From assembly GCF_003473485.1 (NCBI RefSeq), contig NC_053049.1, forward strand, positions 7,874,001 to 7,938,000: a stretch of DNA of 64,000 nt. Direction: 5' to 3'. The notes beneath the pieces were generated by a model that did no database searches, was not told where the DNA came from, and saw only the letters and a program-made list of their open reading frames with translations. A program made the translations under genes and the position numbers. The DNA comes from Medicago truncatula (taxonomy: Eukaryota > Streptophyta > Magnoliopsida > Fabales > Fabaceae). Each line of letters opens with the position of its first letter. The stretch's first letter is position 1. Below are positions 35,533 through 47,640 of the stretch, piece by piece.

Positions 35533-37640
35533 AGAGGAGCATTGAAATCATCCAATTTTATTTGTTTCACATGCAAATAGAGTTTTACTGCCGCATGTTT
35601 CAAACATGATACATTAGATTATTCTCAGACCTAATTTCTAATAGATTTAACTACTCATAATTGGTATTACAAATAACATGATCAATTGAAGCATTAAAAC
35701 AGACATAAACTGACTAATAGGGCCGTTCCTACGAATCAGGAAGCTCGATTCTGTAATTGAAAAGAGGTCCGTAATAAAATAAAAATGTATTTTTTTTAAA
35801 AGAACAATGTTTTATTTAAATTTTTTAAAAAATAAATACAAGGTGCCGTATATATGTTGTACACCCAAAGGTGAAAATCACTACCGTATACATGAGGAAC
35901 CTCAAACCACCATCCCAAAAAAACACCCACCTAACACCAAAAGCAAGAGGACACAATTTTAATAGGCCTAAAACAAGACAATAGAAAAGGAAAGTGGAAA
36001 CCTGGGGAGTGGTGGGATAGAACTACTAGGCTATACATTTTTTTTAGGCCCATACCTTGGGGAAGCCCAGTTCCATTGAACGGTTTGCACACCCCAAGGT
36101 CCGACCCTGTTGACTATGCATTGGATGGGATGACCACCTCTTCAATATTTTGCTCTTAAAACCGCGCTTCGGGTCTCCAAAATTCAGAACTTCAGTTTTT
36201 GAAACGAGTTCATCTTAAATAGGAAATTTCTCTCACAAAAATCGAATCTCGATTTTCAGTAATCGTGTCATGATTCCAGGTCTAACCCTAAAATCCTTCA
36301 CGAGATGTCTTAAAAATCGTGCCACGCCTCATTAAATCGTACCACAATTTCACAGGCAATAACAAACTCCAATTCTGGTTAAAGAATCGTGCCACGATGC
36401 ATAAATCGTGACACGATGTAACACATTTCTGATCTTCATATAATTTCTTGCTTTTCACACCCGTGGTTGTCTCACATTGCTTAAAGACTCAATAAAAATG
36501 TCAAAATAAATCATAAATATTATGTAATGGCAGCATGTTATCACAACCCCAAACTTGAACCATTCATTATCCTCAAGGAATTTACTTACAACAATGACAA
36601 ATGAAGTAAAATAACAATTACCAAACCAAATGATAATACCAAAAGTTCATCTTCTTGCTAGACATTTGATGGGCCAGCTGGCTTGACTGCATCCAAAATT
36701 CACAACTCCGCACAACATTTTGAAACGGGCCACACACATTCGACATGCAGGTATACATATTACCATACACTTGAGAAATTCTAAATGTCAATCAAAGTCC
36801 ATGTCATCACACACTGTAATGGTCCTTAAAGATTGTAACGAGGCTAAGGTGAAGGTGGGAAAATTTTCTAAAAAGTAGGTTAAACAAACATTGAAGTTAA
36901 GCATCCTTACTATTTTGGAAAAATATGAACAACATTCCCTTTTTCCGAATCAAATAAACAACAATACTAGAGACAGTACTAAAGAACTCTTGTAACCATG
37001 AGACAATCAAGTTTTGATTTTCTTAATTTTTCTTGAGCATTTTTTTTTTAGAGTTGTATGATCCTTTTTAGTTCTCTAGTAACCCAACTTCAAACTTATT
37101 TGGTTGCAAATTCCAAAAGCAACCTCAAACTTAAGTTTCAGCAACACTCTACACCCTAACTTCAAACAAAATATTTGGGTAAACATCACTGAAGATCCCT
37201 AGGCTTCTAAAGTAGTTTGTCACCGAACAAAATGATCTAAACCTACCGACCCACGATGGCTTTTCAAAAGGATAATAATGTGCAAAAACAACATAAATTA
37301 GGTAGGCTTCAAAAGGCTCACGTTACCAAACACTTTGCCTTACTGTGTGTATGACAAGACCAATCAATAATAGAGAAACAACACAAGTTCTAGAAATGTA
37401 GTTGTATGGAACAATCTTTATATGAAATTCGCCTATCAAAATCTAAAAAAACTATATTATTAAAATTAGCTTCTTGGAGTTACTGTGATTTCTTTTTTTT
37501 ACAGGTCCCTTTGATTTTAATACGTCTAAACAATTGTTTATCAAAATATACCCTTATAATATGATAAATAATAATAATTTAGTCCCTCATCAAGAGTTTA
37601 GTGCTGAAGTGAACATATTTTTCCAACGTGGCTTACATTA
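35533..37640. other. Retroelement-like debris between albumin genes 1 and 2
   Basis: No coding domain. From 36261 to 36418 there are five related near-palindromes of the form AATCGTGNCACGATT, an arrangement like the U3 array of the solo LTR at 24 kb. The following block (CCCCAAACTTGAACCATTCA near 36546) has the look of LTR-retrotransposon non-coding DNA. About 35716-35800 (TAGGGCCGTTCCTACG) may be a MITE end. Confidence 0.4.
36261..36418. repeat. Array of AATCGTGCCACGATT-type near-palindromes
   Basis: Copies start at 36261, 36315, 36335, 36385 and 36404, with one or a few mismatches each and irregular spacing. Irregular spacing and the lack of unique spacers rule out a CRISPR array. Confidence 0.65.
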
Positions 37641-37884
37641 CATGCCTAATAAGTTGTTGAGTCATGCACCATTAATCAATTTTCTAAAACTGATTAGTCT
37701 GGTGAAACATGTATATACTATTGTGACTGATAATACATGTATATAGTATGGTGATTGTTCGAAATATCAAATATGCATATCTTGAAGAGGTCTCTATAAA
37801 TTATTTCATGCAAGAATGAACTGATGCAATACAAAGCAAAGCTTATCACAAAAAGTATTAGTTGGTTTTTCTTTCGATAAAAAA

Positions 37885-38557
37885 ATGGCTTATCTTAGGC
37901 TAGCTCATTTGGTTGTCTTCTTGCTTGCCACATTTTGTATGTATTTAACATTGCTTCTCACCAATACATACGGTTCATATCTATTTATATTTCAGAACTC
38001 ATGAAAAATAAATCACAATCAACTCTCAATATTACTTATATATATTATCCTTCTTTAATTCTCTCACAAAATTTAATGAAAATGAAATTAATATGACATA
38101 TGAAATCCTTTTTTAATCCCACTTTCTCTAAAATTTATCATATATTTTATTGTTCCATCTCTAATTGTCTTTGTCATTTACAGCAATATTTCCGATGATG
38201 AAGGGTGCAGAAGAATGTTCGGGTATTTGTTCGCCATTTCAGATGCCACCATGTCCCTCAAGCAACTGTCGTTGCATTCCACTTGTACTAGCTGGAGGAA
38301 ACTGCGTAGATCCATCATCTCCAACTATCACGAAGATGGTTGAGAAACATGCTAACTTATGTCAATCTCATGCTGATTGCACGAAGAAAGGAAGTGGTAG
38401 CTTTTGTGCTCGTTATCCTAATCCTGATATCAAATATGGATGGTGTTTTTCCTCAAATAGTAAAGCACAAGAAGTATTCTTCAAGATTTCCTCTAACCCT
38501 CGATTTATGGAAGACTTAAAGATAAAGCCTGGTACATGCGGGAGCTTCTTTTATTAA
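37885..38557 (+). CDS. Albumin-1 (PA1-type cystine-knot precursor), gene 2
   Basis: Exons 37885-37936 and 38184-38557, 141 residues. Exon 1 is identical in sequence to that of gene 1. The b-chain cysteines lie at 29, 33, 41, 46, 48 and 58, the a-chain cysteines at 77, 83, 92 and 105, and the extra C-terminal Cys of gene 1 is kept at 136. The two proteins differ by scattered substitutions and by loss of one residue at the start of exon 2, so both appear intact and under constraint. TATA at 37795 and AATAAA at 38605 have counterparts in gene 1. Likely a tandem duplicate of gene 1 with the same secreted, seed-storage or defence role. Confidence 0.9.
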
Positions 38558-38610
38558 TGTGAAGAGAAAAAAAGCATGCATTACATGATGTATCTCATAT
38601 TTTGAATAAA

Positions 38611-39635
38611 TCAACAATCTTTATTTTGAAAGAATCTATTGTATTTCTTAGATATCCAACAAGATTATAATAAATGTTCCATGGACCCTGTGTAGTTACT
38701 ACATCTTTATTTTCAAAAAATATTTTTGAGTGAATTGCTACATTTTTTTTAACAAAAGCAAAGTTAATCATCTCATTCAAAATCAATTGATACAAAATGG
38801 TACATCATGAAAAATGTGAAGACTAGGTAAAATAAAGATGCTCTAACAATATTATCAATAATCTTGTTTGTTTGCCTCCAAACATATCATACTATATACG
38901 TCTATTGTTGTAAAAACATATTTGAGGAAACAACCCATTTATAATAATTTCTCTAAAAAAAAAACCCATTTATAATAAAAAAAAAAGTATAATACTATTA
39001 GTAATTTAACCAATTATTTTGCACAGTTTCAAAAAATGAAAGTACATAAATGACACAAACGTAGTTAACATTGTACATTTTTAAGGTTATGGAATAGTGA
39101 AATTGGTTAATGACACAACTTTTGTATTATAAAAATTATCCTCTATAATAATAATATTAAAATAAACATTTTAAAAAAATTGACAAAAAAGTATCATTCA
39201 TTGTACAAATACGATGAAAGTATCCAAGTGTTGTATTTGTGTCTATAATTTTTGCTGCAATATCATTTTTGTTTCATGAAAAGTAAGAGATAATTCAAAT
39301 AGAATTTGTTAGATAAGATAAGATATGCCATAGCGAGGATAGATTGACGGAAGGAATTGCTTTGTCAATGGAGGTTTTTGTCGGAATCAATAGAAGTTGA
39401 GTTGTTCGACAAAGGATGTACTAAAAAAAACACTCCAACGCTCAATTCAATTTATGCTTGAGAATGGTGAGAGAGCTAAAATGATTCACAAGAATTGGGT
39501 CTTGGCCCTATCTAGAACAACAATAAAAGAAATAAAATATTTTACGCTTTTTTTTTACCACTTGTAGTTTCTCTTTATCCACCACATTGAATACCCACCC
39601 AATATAAAGATGTCATTTCTCATTTAATATGTCAT
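38611..39635. other. 3' flank of albumin gene 2
   Basis: Second copy of the duplicated block that follows gene 1, with extra AT-rich sequence near 38850-39180 that gene 1 lacks. No gene. Confidence 0.5.
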
Positions 39636-39651
39636 AGAGAAGCATCTTGTT

Positions 39652-39779
39652 TGTTCTTTAACTCAGTTGATAGAGACATTACATAATATATGCAGGGGTT
39701 GGGGTTCGAATCCCGAACACCACACTTCTTCATATTTAATATGTGTGGCTTCAACCACTAGACTATTTAACCTGAAAAA
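39652..39779 (+). mobile_element. tRNA-derived SINE, 128 bp, with TSD
   Basis: The tRNA-like head has box A-like TTTAACTCAGTTGATAGAG and a perfect box B core GGTTCGAATCC, followed by a short body ending ACTAGACTATTTAACCTG and an A tail. Direct repeats AGAGAAGCATCTTGTT (39636-39651) and AGAGAAGCAACTTGTT (39780-39795) flank it (15 of 16 identical). Confidence 0.8.
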
Positions 39780-39795
39780 AGAGAAGCAACTTGTT

Positions 39796-41040
39796 ATACA
39801 AATGAACTTCTCTTTGTCCACAAGTAACCATTACTTAGTCATAAGATCATCACGGTAATATCATATTCATTCTCCCTTCAAAAAAATACAACATTAATTC
39901 TCAAACTAATCTTGGGCATAACAAATTAATTTTTTTTCTTTCAAATACTTCTCGTTCCTTTTAAATTTTTGTTTTAATGTTTATGAACACGTACTAATAA
40001 ATTAATATAGATGTTATTTTTTATTAAAAAATAATTCTTTAAAAAAGTTAAATACTTCAATTTCAAATGCATTAAATATAAAAAATTCTTAAAAACTTAC
40101 CATAAGATCCTTAAAGAGTGTTTCGGGGACACTCATTTGAATTTTTCTGATCTTACTAACGAATGCCGAGAAATAAGTGGTGATGGGGTGAGGCGACTTG
40201 GCTCTCAAGTTTGTTTAAAATTTTTTTTTTTTTAATTTATTTTGCTAGTGAATTGAATTTGTTTTGTTTGTTAAAAAATACTTATACCATTTTGAGATTA
40301 TGTTGATTTAATTAAACTTATTCTATTTTGAGGTTATTGTTGAACAACTAATTTATTTTCAAAATATTATATGTAAGTATAGATTAGGGGCATTAACAAA
40401 ATCATATTTAGTTCACACATTTAATTTAGTGGAAAAAGTTTAACCTTATAATCTTGATATATTAAGTTAAAATATTCTCTGAGCCGGTTGTAAAACGACT
40501 ATTAATTCCACTTGAATTACTAAAAATAAATTCCCCTTTTCTGATTTAAAAAAAAAAAATTGGTTTTGTTATTTGACGGCGAGTGCAAATGAATATTTAT
40601 GTTGTTGATGTCATTTCTTTATAAAATTCATGATGGGTTGGTTGTTGGTGTTATTCTTCTTTTCACGACATATGAATGATAAAAATAAGGTTAAATTATC
40701 TTTTTGGTCCTCTAACTATTTAATTGGTATCAGATTGGTCTTTTAATTAAAAATTGATTTATTTCGGTCCTCTAAGTTTCTCACCGTTACTACATTTAGT
40801 CCTTTCTGTTAGTTTTATTCAAATAAACGTTAGAGTTTGTGTTATGTGGGTCCTCTAACTTTATTTATTAGTATCATTTTGGTCTTATGCCTTGTTAAGG
40901 TATTATGATTAAATAGTGACTGATATTATTGATAACTGTATTGTTCATATGTATGGTCTGAAATAGGAGGTCAGATACCCACATAACACAAACACTAAAG
41001 TTGTAACCATTGAATGTTACTAAAAGGTCTAGAAAAGAAT
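39796..41040. other. Intergenic between albumin genes 2 and 3
   Basis: AT-rich. At about 40691 a terminus-like GGTTAAATTATCTTTTTGGT with repeated GGTCCTCTAA phrases marks the left end of a MITE whose right end is missing. GTGTTATGTGGGT near 40838 is repeated inverted near 40978. 40025-40165 resembles the 34144-34300 repeat in inverse orientation. No gene. Confidence 0.4.
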
Positions 41041-41051
41041 GATCCATAAAT

Positions 41052-41126
41052 TGCTCAACATACGCTTGTTTGGTAAAACATGTATATAATATGTTGCTCA
41101 ACATACGCTTGTTTGGTAAAACATAA
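41052..41126. repeat. 31-bp direct repeat upstream of albumin gene 3
   Basis: TTGCTCAACATACGCTTGTT and the next 11 bases occur twice, at about 41052 and 41094, a short tandem duplication about 70 bp upstream of the TATA box. Confidence 0.75.
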
Positions 41127-41242
41127 AGGAAGCATTGCTATGTCCAGTATCAGAAAGCATCTATAAATATTGCATGCAAGAATGAACTAATGCAACACAA
41201 AACTAACAACAAATTGTAGTAGATTATTTCTTTCGATAAGAA

Positions 41243-41969
41243 ATGGCTTATATTAGATTTGCTCACTTGGTTGTTTTCTTGCTTGCCGCATTCTGTATGT
41301 ATTTTAACCATATTTCTCACCAGTAGTGCAGTATACACTGTCATATCCACTACTAAAAATACAAAATTTAGCTAGTTAAATTCAGAGAGGAAAAACGTAA
41401 AATTCCTCTCTAATTACATACTAAATTTTGTGACGAGGAAATTCGAGAGGGTTTCATTTTTTATGTCACTGATTTCTGTCGCTAATACTACTTACATATG
41501 AAATCCTTCTCTAATTCTCTAAAATTTACCACTAATTTATTATTTCAAGTAATTGTATGTTTTTTTTCCAGCTCTAATTGTCTATGTGTCATTTACAGCA
41601 TTGGTTCCGACGAAGAAGGTTGGAGCAACAGATTGTTCGGGTGCTTGTTCACCATTTGAGATGCCACCATGTCGTTCTAGCGATTGTCGTTGCATCCCTA
41701 TTGGACTAGTTGCAGGTTATTGTACATATCCATCATCTCCAACTGTTATGAAGATGGTTGAGGAACATCCTAACTTATGTCAGTCTCACGCTGATTGCAC
41801 GAAGAAGGAAAGTGGAAGCTTTTGTGCCCGTTATCCTAATCCTGATATCGAACATGGATGGTGTTTTTCCTCTAACTTTGAAGCATACGATGTATTCTTC
41901 AATGTTTCCTCTAACCGTGGACTCATAAAAGATTTCTTGCCAATGTTTACTCTAACTCTGGACTCATAA
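41243..41969 (+). CDS. Albumin-1 (PA1-type cystine-knot precursor), gene 3
   Basis: Exons 41243-41294 and 41599-41969, 140 residues. The ten cysteines lie at 30, 34, 42, 47, 49, 59, 78, 84, 93 and 106. The extra C-terminal Cys of genes 1 and 2 is absent. Around the first cysteine and the b-chain loops it is closer than the other two to what I know of classical PA1 proteins, so it is the best candidate for the ancestral form. The C-terminus ends in a partial repeat of its own DNA (CTGGACTCATAAAAGAT-like twice), which changed the tail. TATAAATA at 41162 is followed by an RY-type CATGCA. Possible insecticidal activity is family knowledge, not shown here. Confidence 0.88.
41348..41505. mobile_element. 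CACTA-like terminus in the intron of albumin gene 3
   Basis: CACTACTAAAAATACAAAAT starts at 41348 and is followed by GAGAGGAAAA...TTCCTCTC inverted repeats, as in CACTA subterminal regions. The opposite end is absent. The intron is 304 bp against about 250 bp in genes 1 and 2. Confidence 0.45.
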
Positions 41970-43735
41970 AAGATCTATTCCATGACATGATGCATCTAAT
42001 ACTTTAAATAAAAATCTTCCTTTAGATTTCTTAGATATCTGGTAGGATTATAATAAATGTTTGCTTTGCGAGCCATTTGGTGATTATTCTTCTAGAATGC
42101 CTTAATATATGATATTGATAAAAGTTTCTTCTATATAATATGCTCTATTTTTGTTGATTTTTTTTTTAGCTAATCGATTACACCTAGGATCTAATCGCTT
42201 AAGTGCAACTTAATCAATTAGGCAATGGATGCAACTCGCTAATGGATATTTTCTCATATATCGTCTGCTCTATTTTTGTTGATTGTAGGATACATCCTCG
42301 TCATTAATTAATGGCATGTATATATGCAACTTGTTTGGCAAATGAACTTATCTTTATCCACAAGCAAGCAACAATTAATTAAAAACATTAATTTTCTCAA
42401 CAATCTTGGGCCTTGAGTACTAAATTTTGGTTCAAATAACTTTTTCGTCTCTAAAAATATAACGTATTTTAATTTCCGTCTTAAAAAATATAATAGAATA
42501 TTTTCATCATCACAAAAGTATTTTATGTAGTTTCAAAAATATGTAAAAAGGATTGGAACGAAAGAGTACAACTCTTTTGTGCATTAATTTTTTTTTTCTC
42601 TCGATAATAAAAGTTAATGACATTAATTCTTATTTTTTGAAACATAAGGAAATTATTGATAAAAGCTAGATGAAATTATATTGAATTTTGAAAACGACAC
42701 CTAAATATGCACAATATTTTTCTAAAACAAATATGTAAAAAGGATAAGAAAGATTTGACCAAAAAAAAGGATAAGAAAGAGTATAGCTCTCTTGTGAATA
42801 CATTTTTTATTTTCTGCAAAACCAAACTTAATACATTTCATTCATAACAAGGCTAATAAACAATACAAAGTACGGTTGAACAATGCCTAGCATTTGTTGA
42901 ATCCACCGTTCCTTTATTGCCCTTTTCCACCATTTTCTAAGATTTGTTGTCTCACTAATTAAGCACTTAGGATTAATCATTTTTTTCTTTACATTTTTTA
43001 TTGGAGTTTGTAAATTTGTGAGTGGATGATTGGAGAGCGGAAAAGGCCGAACCTTTTGAAGATTAATGAAAAGGATTAATTATTTGAGGTGTCTGGTGCT
43101 CAAGTTTCTGGATTTTTTTTAGTTTTATGTTTTGATGGTATTTTGGTTATGAATAATACGGTAAATGTGATTTGAAGATGATGAAGATCATGAGAAAGAA
43201 AAGGGAAGATAATGAAAAGTGAAAAATTAGGTGTTGATGGGTTCACTATCAAATACAATGGACTTGTAATCAAATAGTTAAAATCATCTCAAAATTATTA
43301 GACATAAAAAACTAAAGAAGCATACCAATTTGGCACAAAAGTATAGTTGAGAGACGAAAACGTAAGAAAGTATAGTTGAGGGACGAAAACGTATAGATTG
43401 TTGGTTGTTTGGACCAAAATGAAACATAAAAATTAATTAGGGGACCAACCGCCCAATTAAACCTATACCATTATATATAAGCAAAGAAGTCAAGTTTATT
43501 TTATATATAAATATAGATTACATCTTGACCAATAAACAACATATAGATAATTATTAAATACTCTTTTAATAAAAGAATAATAAACCTCTTTTTCCGATGT
43601 CAATTTAGATGTGCTAATTTAAATTTTTAAAAAATAAAAAATAATAAACAGGCATATAGATAATTAACTCATAGAACAAAATTACTCAAACAATGTTCGC
43701 ATTAATATTGATAATAATATATATGACAAACCGGT
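41970..43735. other. Intergenic between albumin gene 3 and SAUR copy 2
   Basis: No gene. Near 42171-42230 are three variants of TAATCGATTA/TAATCAATTA motifs, another small array like those at 24 and 36 kb. Near 43340-43470 is a right-end-like segment (GGGGACCAACCGCCCAATTA) of a MITE with no left end in view. Confidence 0.4.
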
Positions 43736-43861
43736 GCTACAATTAAATACATTTAATCAATCTCAAATTCTCAATTGACCAATCCATCCATGAGAAAGCA
43801 AAACAATTGAAGTCAGTTATAGCTATCTAGCTTTGTCAGCAAAACATGATCAAATTCATGA

Positions 43862-44227
43862 TCAACATGCACCACAATTGTAGAACTCAACCAGCTCAGC
43901 CATGGACCCCAATTGTGTCTCACCTTCAACACTCTCAAGCATCCACAACAAATGTTCAAACAAAACAACTTCACAAGAAACAACCACAACACCATCATCA
44001 CAAGAAGATCTATCCACCAGCTCCTGAAACACAGGATGTTGAATGACATCGGAGTTCACGAGGTATTGTCGCCGCGACTTTCCGACATAGACAGCATGAA
44101 GTTCTTGTTCATGTTCATGTTGCTTGGTTGAGGATGAGACAGAGCTATTGTTGCGGCTGAGTTTGGTTAATGAAGGCCATCTTTTGATAGCTGACTTAAG
44201 CTTTGTTAATTTTCCAAGTTTGGCCAT
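43862..44227 (-). CDS. SAUR protein, SAUR76-79 type (copy 2)
   Basis: 121 residues from ATG 44227, intronless. It is identical to copy 1 over most of its length. The differences are confined to the Ser-rich linker, where it has two extra residues (a HEHEQE run), and a few substitutions. The SAUR domain has YVGKSRRQYLV, HPVFQELVDRSS and CEVVLFEHLLWMLES. The duplicated block also covers about 120 bp downstream and 250 bp upstream. Both copies are intact, so both may be expressed; dosage or tissue partition cannot be judged from sequence. Confidence 0.88.
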   Translation of the reverse strand: MAKLGKLTKLKSAIKRWPSLTKLSRNNSSVSSSTKQHEHEQELHAVYVGKSRRQYLVNSDVIQHPVFQELVDRSSCDDGVVVVSCEVVLFEHLLWMLESVEGETQLGSMAELVEFYNCGAC

Positions 44228-44312
44228 TTTGGTGAAAGTGTTTGATGAATGTCTCAATGAAAAATGAAGAGAGAAAGTGAATTGTGATGAGAAAATGGGA
44301 TGAGAAGGTTTG

Positions 44313-44363
44313 GTTATAAAGAGAGTGAGTGATGATGATGTGAAGTGAAGGGCAAAACACGTG
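44313..44363 (-). promoter_or_regulatory. SAUR copy 2 promoter: TATA box and G-box
   Basis: TTTATAAC at 44313-44320 and a CACGTG G-box at 44358-44363 with the same GGCCCACTGTTT flank as in copy 1. Conservation between duplicates supports function. Confidence 0.6.
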
Positions 44364-44918
44364 CATGGCCCACTGTTTCGAACACAGCTAAGAATGTTGA
44401 TATTTGGAAAACCAGTTGCTCTTTTGTTGGCATCTTGTGAGGGGTTTTGGGATTAGGAAGGTTTTCTTGTGTTTTTACATGTCTGCCCTCTGTTTTTTTA
44501 TGTATCATGTTTGATGAAGTTAGGGATAGTCTACATTCACCTAATCTAGAAATCGATGTCATCAATCTTGATCATACGATTCAAATTTTTAGCTCTGTTG
44601 ATTTGATGACTTAAGTTTTTGTATATTAACGTAATCTAGAAACTGATGCAATCAATCTTGATCAGACGATTCAAAATTTAAACCCTTTTGATGACTCAAG
44701 TTTTGTAAATGCATTTAGATATTTTTTATATTTAGTTGGTCAAGGATAAGTTTAAAAAACTAATTATTAGTTTGACCAAAAAAAATATAAATTATTAGTT
44801 TTTAGAAGAAATGGAAAAATGAGAAACTATTACAAGTTTGCCTAAGAATATAAACTAATATAGTATTAACGAATATTTTAAAACGGTTTATTTAGAGTAT
44901 AACTTGAACCACATTCAG

Positions 44919-45223
44919 CAGGGCCGGTCCAAGAGGGAAACATCCACCTTGAGCCTTCCATTCTTTTAGACCTCAAATTTATTATTTTAATTTAACCAAT
45001 ATAGTTAATTTAATAATTATTTTAGATCATATAGTATAAATTTTACTACTTATTAATTTACTAAAAACGTCATCAATCTTGCGAATGTATTTAGTATTTA
45101 TCTTTATGTTTATGTTGTTTTATATGTAAAAATTAATTAGGTATAAAAAGGTATCTTGTATTTACTTTTAAAATGCTTCATTTCAAATTTCGCTATAGCC
45201 CTCTAGATTTATTAGACCGGCCC
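44919..45223. mobile_element. MITE-like element with GGGCCGGTC ends
   Basis: CAGGGCCGGTCCAAGAGGG at the left and ATTAGACCGGCCCATT at the right are inverted, enclosing about 300 bp of AT-rich sequence. The direct repeat at the borders is too degraded to call. Confidence 0.45.
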
Positions 45224-47640
45224 ATTTATTCATCAATTAATAGTTGATATTATGTGTAACACCGAAAAATAATAATTTATATATAAAGATAATACATGCT
45301 TTTGGACTGTCTTTTTTATTATTCTAATAACTATACACTTAAACAATTTTTAGATAAAATTATTATATTATTGGTGTTATTAAAAAAGATAATAATTTTA
45401 TTTTTTAAAAGAAAGGTAAACATGGTTCGTTAGCTTTGTTACAATTTAAAATTCACAAATATCTATACTTATTTTAGTGATACATTTATACTTTTAATTA
45501 AAATCAAAATTTCATATAATATATTGTTATATTTATAGTTTTACACACGTCAGCACAATAAAAAGCAGAGAAACACAGACATATGGGTGTCTATCTTTCC
45601 ACTGGTAGTAGTAGTAATAATAGTTTTTTTTTTTGGAACAATTAGTAGTAATAATAATAGTAATAAATATAAAAAAAAAAACTTATCATAAAAAATCGTA
45701 GGTTTCTCTCTTTTGAGCCGTCACCGACAACCCTAGTTTTTCCTCCATCTATCAAAGAGGAGGTTTAGGGTCAATTTTTGAGTCCAAATCTTTTTTCTCC
45801 TTCCCTTTTATTTAAATAAGTGATTTTCACATCTATTAGTTTTTCTTTGTGATTTCGTCGAATTAGTGTGGCGTTGGTTTGTTTATCATCTTTGTGGGTG
45901 TTATTTCTGTTTTGTTCAGGTGTTTGTTCGATTCAATTTGTCAGATCAACTTCAATCCATGCGGATTCATTCAATAACTTTGGTTGACGTCAACGTTGCA
46001 GATTTGGAATCTAACTTTCGCGGATATAACATTTTTTTTTTTGTTAACCTTCTGTTGTCAGGCTAAATGGATCCTCACATCAGATATCATTTTATTTTAT
46101 TTGTCTGCTACTTATTGAGCCATATTCTTTCTATCCATCTGGAGGATCATGAGATCTTCCTTTGATACGTATGTTTTTTGAGGTAAATATTTCCACAGTT
46201 TATAATAATTTTATAATTGAATAAAAAATGATGAGAATATATACTTATAGGATATATAAAATTATTAAGGTTGGTGGACCTGATTTTTATTTTGATTCCT
46301 GTTCTTTAAAGTCTTACGGCAATAATTAAAAGAACAACATAAGTTTTTTTCTTTATCTCTAAAAGAAAAAACATAAGTTGCTTTATATATTATTACATAA
46401 AATTAAAATGGGTCCGATTAGGTACTGGATTAGAGATGATTTAGGTATATATGTTGGTTTTATTGTTTTTATTTGTTAAAGGCATGACAATATGGCATCA
46501 TGAAACATCAACAGATTAAGGTGTTGGTTGGTAAGAAATAATCCAGCAAGGTTTTTGATGATTCATGTGGGGGCTATTGTGAGTATTTGGTAAATTCATT
46601 TACGTTACAAACTACAAAACAATTGGTGCCTACACCACACGTTGTCCTCTTCTAGTATATGCTTTTTTTCTGGTACAGAGTGGGACTAAGACTATGGAAC
46701 CCCATCTCTCACAATACTAACAACTCCAATTATGGTCTTTGTCAATTTCTCCTAAATTCAATTTGTAGGACAATTTTTTTTTTTTTTTTTTTTTAAACTT
46801 TGTACGACAATGGAATGATGTTTTAATAATAATGTTAAAAAAGTTGATAACATGACTTTGTTTAGAAAAAAATTGAGTTGGATTCATAGAGTCGTCTAAT
46901 TAAGAAACAGTCAAATATAATGTCTAAAAAATTGAATGTACGACTTTGCTTATGCGTTATCTTGGAATGTCTAAAAAGGAGTCAAGACTTTGATTATATT
47001 GCTATATAATCACAAATCATCTTATGTGTGACTTTTAAGATAGATATGATTAAAGTTAATCATAAGGTTTTCATAAATTGGTGAATTTTGCTATAATTGT
47101 TTACGGATAAAAAAAAGTATGTATGCAACGGTAAAGTTAGAACTTTTTCTACAATCATCTATTTTATTTTTGAGGAGTGTTATTTGAACAATCAATTTGG
47201 TGACAACTTATTTGACAACCATATTTTACAAAGAAAAAAGTGGTATTGGCGCGGAAACCATAGCAATAGAGAGATAAAGTAAAAAGTAATGTGAGTATGA
47301 GAGAGAAAGTTGTTGCAAAAGTTGTCCCTAAATGGATATTTCATACATATGATCCAAAATTCATCCATCCATCCATCCATCATTCTTCAAAAACAACTTC
47401 ATCAAATTACTCAAATATTTAGTAGAGATGAACAATGAGTTTGGTGTGGTTGACAACTAGAGTTTCTTTTTTAGTAGAAATCAAAGAGTTTGACTGATGA
47501 GATGAGATGAATATGAGAGAAAGAGAATGTATTAAAAAATATTTTATGTTTAATTTTGGGCATAACCATAAGTTTGTGTGAGGTAGGATAATATTAGTAA
47601 AATAAGGAGTATGGTTATCATCGGATTGGTTCATCGGTTT
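45224..47640. other. Intergenic
   Basis: AT-rich. 45700-46080 is slightly richer in GC and reads like a leader (ACCCTAGTTTTTCCTCC), but I find no coding domain in either strand. A T run of about 22 lies near 46776 and a (CATC)n run near 47365. Nothing else recognised. Confidence 0.35.

Noticed and set aside
36261..36418. CRISPR-like repeat array
   Set aside because: Eukaryotic context, imperfect and unevenly spaced palindromes, no unique spacers of constant length.
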